Positions 15,698 to 18,812 of a stretch of DNA of 18,812 bases are shown here, one piece after another (position 1 is the stretch's first letter; the number at the start of each line of letters is the position of its first letter). Location: the NCBI GenBank assembly GCA_014730295.1, contig WJIN01000147.1:1-18812 (forward strand), written 5' to 3'. A model generated the notes under the pieces. That model was given only the letters and a program-made list of their open reading frames with translations. It did no database searches and was not told the DNA's origin. This stretch comes from Promethearchaeota archaeon (GTDB taxonomy: Archaea > Asgardarchaeota > Lokiarchaeia > Sigynarchaeales > SOKP01). Position numbers and translations under genes: made by a program.

Positions 15698-16513
15698 GTG
15701 ATAACAATACTAATTAAAGATCAAATCAAAGACCTTTTAGATAATTCTCCCGATATTTCATTAAAGAAAGCTCAAAAGCTCCTCCCAGAACTTACTAAGT
15801 CATATTTTTATAAAGTTAAAAAAGAATGGAGAAGAAAAAATAAAGAGGACAACGAAAAGAGAAATTTTTCAAGGGAAATTCTAAATCACTTGTTAATTAA
15901 TCCTTCTGGTGCAACGATAACTGATATTGCCAAGGACATAAATATCTCTAGAATTACAGTTAGCAAATATATTAGTGTTCTTGAAGCAAAGGAAAAGGTT
16001 ACAACAAAACAAGTTGGAGCTTACACACTTTATTATAGTGCAGATCGAAGCCTTATACCTAAGAAAATAATGCTTGCTTATTATTCTGGGCTGTTGGCGA
16101 GTTTAAAGCGAGAAATTGCCGATAAGGAAAAATATAAAGAATTTGGAAAGACTATTGCAGATTATATTCAATTTGCATATACGTTTACATTCCCGGAGAA
16201 TAAAAATTTAAGAAAAGGTCCTGATTACTCCTATTTCTTCAAAAATATTAGGAAAATATTAAGTTATATTGATTTTGTTTACGAAAACAGACCAAAAATT
16301 AAAGTAGAAGCTTTAAAAAACACAGCTCACTTTCTAATCAGTAATATTGATCTTTTTAAAAAATCAAAAGAGCTCGATTATCATTATTATATCGCCTCAG
16401 GCGTTATAGAAAAGCTTGGATCCAATTTTTTAGAAAAGGATATTATTTGTAATGTTGAGGATATTGATTTAGATGCTAAAATTGTTAAATTAAAAATAGT
16501 AATTAAAGAATAG
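15698..16513 (+). CDS. helix-turn-helix transcriptional regulator with unknown sensor domain
   Basis: 271 residues from GTG 15698; an in-frame stop at 15680-15682 rules out a longer start. Two DNA-binding-like modules: residues about 1-47 (SLKKAQKLLPELTKSYFYKVKKEWRR) resemble a homeodomain-like helix-turn-helix, and residues about 57-115 form a winged helix (TITDIAKDINISRITVSKYISVLEAKEKV, wing ending near YTLYYSA). The remainder, 118-271, has no family I recognise; it is mostly helical with aromatic residues (YIQFAYTFTFPE, YSYFFKNI, SYIDFVYENRP) and may bind a ligand. Divergent from the reductase cluster and 11 bases upstream of sulfatase 3, so likely the local regulator, sensing a cluster substrate or product. 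Confidence 0.75.
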   Translation: MITILIKDQIKDLLDNSPDISLKKAQKLLPELTKSYFYKVKKEWRRKNKEDNEKRNFSREILNHLLINPSGATITDIAKDINISRITVSKYISVLEAKEKVTTKQVGAYTLYYSADRSLIPKKIMLAYYSGLLASLKREIADKEKYKEFGKTIADYIQFAYTFTFPENKNLRKGPDYSYFFKNIRKILSYIDFVYENRPKIKVEALKNTAHFLISNIDLFKKSKELDYHYYIASGVIEKLGSNFLEKDIICNVEDIDLDAKIVKLKIVIKE

Positions 16514-16524
16514 GGTAAAAAATT

Positions 16525-18036
16525 ATGCCAAAAAAAATGAATGTGTTGTTTATTATAAGTGATCAGCACAGAGCTGATCATCTGGGTTGCACAGGCAATC
16601 CTGACGTGAAGACTCCAAATCTTGACCGATTTGCGAGTGAAGGGGTACAATTTAACAATGCTTTTTGCGCTAATCCCATGTGTATGCCGAACCGAGCCAC
16701 TATCTTCACGGGTCTTTATCCAAATTCCCACGGAGTTCGTTCTAACGGTATTAATCTACCTTCAGAACGCCGAACCATAGCCGACACGCTAAGAGACAAT
16801 AATTATATTACGGCAAGCGTAGGAAAAATCCATTTGCAATTTATGGCGCCCCCTTTCAGAAAAAAAACAAAATCTCTTGAAGCAATTCATGACTGGATGT
16901 ATGAGGATACGAGAAAGGAGATTAAGGATGAGTTAGCAACAGGATATTATGGTTTAGAACATGTTGAGATGGTATGTGGACATGGCGATTTATGTACGGG
17001 ACATTATTCTGATTGGTTGGAGGAGCGTGCCCCCGAATGGGTTGAGTATATAAAAGGCGGGTTTAATAAATTTTTTGATATTCCTTTTTACGATACTGAT
17101 GTACCCGAGGAACTTTATAGCACTACTTATGTAGAGGAGAGAACTATAAATTTCCTGGAAAACTATGTAAAAGGGCATTATGGTGACAAACCCTTTTTTA
17201 TGCACTGTTCCTTTCCCGATCCTCACCATCCCGTGACGCCCCCCGGAAATTATAAGGATATGTATGACCCTAACAATATAACTCTACCCGAGAGTTTTTA
17301 TCACAGAGATGAACTTAAGGAACATCCCTATATTGGTCCCTCTTGGGAGAATCCTCTCTTTAAAGGAGCATTACTACGATATTCCACAGAGGAAGAAGTC
17401 AGGAAGTTTGTTGCGGGCACGTATGGTATGATCTCAATGATGGATCACAGCATTGGAAACATATTAGCATCCTTAGAGAAACTTGGATTAGCAGATAATA
17501 CGATTGTTATATATACTTCGGATCATGGAGATTTTGGGGGTGACCATGGAATGATTTTGAAAGGACCATCTCCTTTTAACGGAATTCTGCAAGTTCCTAT
17601 GATGTGGAGGGTACCAGGAATAACTAAACCCGCAGTGAGCGATTCGCTAATGAGTTCCATAGATATTCCGTTCACAATATTAAAACTATTGGGAATAAGA
17701 GAAAGACATTATCCTCCAGAGATGCAAGGATTTGATATAACACCTGTCCTTAAAGATCCCCAAGCAGAAGTTAGAGATTGTTGTTTGGTGGAGCATGATG
17801 AGGATATAAAGATTCATAGCGTAAGATTACGGCATTTAATAACCAAAGATCATCGGATTACTCTTTATCGTGATTTAGAGGGTTATGGCGATATTTACGA
17901 TAGAAAAAACGATCCTGATGAGTTAAATAATTTATGGGATAAGGATAAAGACCTAAGAAACAAATTGATCTATAAATTATGTATAGAAAATATGAAAGCT
18001 CAAAGCCATTTACCACAGAGAGTCTCCCCTACTTAA
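16525..18036 (+). CDS. sulfatase 3 (formylglycine-dependent, cytosolic)
   Basis: 503 residues. Active-site residues: D13 (ISDQ), C53-M-P-N-R57 then IFTG, K101 and H103 (GKIHL), H234-H235 (PDPHHP), D333-H334 (SDHGD) and K346. No signal peptide. Very similar in motifs and C-terminus to sulfatase 2 (PDELNNLWDKDKDLR), less so to sulfatase 1, so 2 and 3 are probably the more recent pair. It is co-directional with the regulator (11-base gap) and the DUF169 gene (19-base gap). GGGTAAAAAATT precedes the ATG. Hydrolysis of a sulfate ester is the family expectation; the exact substrate is open. Confidence 0.94.
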   Translation: MPKKMNVLFIISDQHRADHLGCTGNPDVKTPNLDRFASEGVQFNNAFCANPMCMPNRATIFTGLYPNSHGVRSNGINLPSERRTIADTLRDNNYITASVGKIHLQFMAPPFRKKTKSLEAIHDWMYEDTRKEIKDELATGYYGLEHVEMVCGHGDLCTGHYSDWLEERAPEWVEYIKGGFNKFFDIPFYDTDVPEELYSTTYVEERTINFLENYVKGHYGDKPFFMHCSFPDPHHPVTPPGNYKDMYDPNNITLPESFYHRDELKEHPYIGPSWENPLFKGALLRYSTEEEVRKFVAGTYGMISMMDHSIGNILASLEKLGLADNTIVIYTSDHGDFGGDHGMILKGPSPFNGILQVPMMWRVPGITKPAVSDSLMSSIDIPFTILKLLGIRERHYPPEMQGFDITPVLKDPQAEVRDCCLVEHDEDIKIHSVRLRHLITKDHRITLYRDLEGYGDIYDRKNDPDELNNLWDKDKDLRNKLIYKLCIENMKAQSHLPQRVSPT

Positions 18037-18055
18037 CATCATACGAGGATCTAGA

Positions 18056-18812
18056 ATGAATCAAGAGGATTATAGAAATATAGGAGAGCAATTAATCAAT
18101 AAATTAAAATTAACCACGTATCCTATTGCAGTTAAATTAAGTAGAGCTGGAGAAGAGATTTCATCAAACGCATTACGACCTAAAGATATGTTTGGTTATG
18201 AGGTGCCAGCTTGCTTAGCATATACTTGGTGCCGTCGCGCAGGAATGCATTTTTACTTAAAGGGCGAAGATATAGCTTGCAAGCCCGTATCCATCTGTTA
18301 TTTTGGTTTGGAGCAAACTTCAGATCCCGATGATGTTTATAAAGCATGGGAACGGAAAGCAGCATACAAAAAGAATTTAGAGATGGAAAAAAAATCACGG
18401 GCAAATGAGGAAACTCTCGAGTTTGGTGAGATTGAAGGCCTCGTTCTCTCGCCCTTGAACTCAACAATTATTATCCCCGATGTCATATTAATATTTTGCT
18501 CACCTCTCATCCTTGCGCATTTAATATTAGCAGCTACCTATGAGGGAGACTCGTTAATTAGTCATTTTAATGGAATGGAATCTTCTTGTAAAGAGGGAAT
18601 CATTCGAACTTATAAAACAAATCAATGTCAAGTGGTTGTTCCGGGTATGGGAGATCGGGTCATGGCGGGTGTTCAAGACCATGAAATGTTATTTGCAATC
18701 CCCCAATCTAAGCTTGAAATGGTACTGAATAACCTATTTCTGGCGGGAAAAAAGATTAATCCCTCACCATTTGGAATACCACATTTAAATGCGACTCTTG
18801 GTCCGGTTAAAA
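18056..18812 (+). CDS. DUF169-family protein (3' truncated by window end)
   Basis: 252 codons are open to the edge of the window without a stop. Recognised by the DUF169 pattern: N-terminal LINKLKLTTYPIAVKLSR, a Cys-containing segment VPACLAYTWCRRAG, and the late block CKEGIIRTYKTNQCQVVVPG followed by GDRVMAGVQDHEMLFAIP. The start is ATG 18056 with GAGG 7 bases upstream, 19 bases after sulfatase 3. The family's biochemical role is not established; conserved cysteines suggest metal or cofactor binding. It is the third gene of the plus-strand operon, so it probably belongs to the same pathway. The C-terminus is missing only because the window ends. Confidence 0.82.
   Translation, partial: MNQEDYRNIGEQLINKLKLTTYPIAVKLSRAGEEISSNALRPKDMFGYEVPACLAYTWCRRAGMHFYLKGEDIACKPVSICYFGLEQTSDPDDVYKAWERKAAYKKNLEMEKKSRANEETLEFGEIEGLVLSPLNSTIIIPDVILIFCSPLILAHLILAATYEGDSLISHFNGMESSCKEGIIRTYKTNQCQVVVPGMGDRVMAGVQDHEMLFAIPQSKLEMVLNNLFLAGKKINPSPFGIPHLNATLGPVK

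Noticed and set aside
18180..18467. Minus-strand open frame of 95 codons near the right end
   Set aside because: It lies wholly opposite the DUF169 gene, whose protein matches a family and has a Shine-Dalgarno; the reverse frame is low-complexity and antisense.
1..18812. CRISPR array, insertion sequence, tRNA or rRNA gene
   Set aside because: No regularly spaced repeats, no transposase-like protein or terminal inverted repeats, and no cloverleaf or rRNA motif noticed on either strand.

Overview
The window is AT-rich and most likely archaeal, probably from an Asgard-type (Lokiarchaeia-like) genome. The seen basis is: TATA-like boxes close to starts with short or no leaders, Shine-Dalgarno sites of the GGTG type, poly-T terminators, no -35/-10 promoters, and many ferredoxin-type and cobalamin-reductase-like Fe-S proteins without export signals. 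The phylum is an inference; no rRNA, tRNA or ribosomal gene is present to confirm it.

Layout. At the far left (1-156) there is the possible 3' tail of a plus-strand gene and two convergent poly-T terminators. From 157 to 15550 every gene lies on the minus strand, so in transcription order: QueG/RdhA-like reductase A (15550-14471), reductase B (14331-13327, start codon apparently lost or non-canonical), an SCP2 lipid-binding protein (13239-12808), reductase C (12755-11901), a decayed fragment of another reductase (11879-11787), a winged-helix/polyferredoxin protein (11732-10665), reductase D (10660-9797), a ferredoxin-nitroreductase fusion (9772-8966), a sulfatase (8849-7332), a seven-helix membrane protein (7292-6489), an SDR oxidoreductase (6464-5652), a flavodoxin (5597-5088), reductase E (5069-3963), a second winged-helix/polyferredoxin protein (3959-2853), a second sulfatase (2829-1327) and an Old Yellow Enzyme-family flavoprotein (1296-157). 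On the plus strand, diverging from reductase A, are a helix-turn-helix regulator (15698-16513), a third sulfatase (16525-18036) and a DUF169 protein cut by the window end (18056-18812). The 147-bp divergent region carries an inverted repeat and repeated GTAGAC half-sites, probably the regulator's operator.

How the genes may work together (inference): three cytosolic formylglycine-type sulfatases would remove sulfate from imported organosulfates. Five cobalamin/Fe-S reductase-like proteins, fed by two dedicated polyferredoxins and a flavodoxin, plus an OYE, a nitroreductase and an SDR would then reduce the released compound. An SCP2 protein suggests a hydrophobic substrate such as a sterol, lipid or aromatic. 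This looks like a local catabolic island for sulfated, reducible small molecules. The substrate is unknown. The repeated pairing of a QueG-like reductase with a winged-helix/CxCCxCCC/2x[4Fe-4S] protein is the most distinctive signal.
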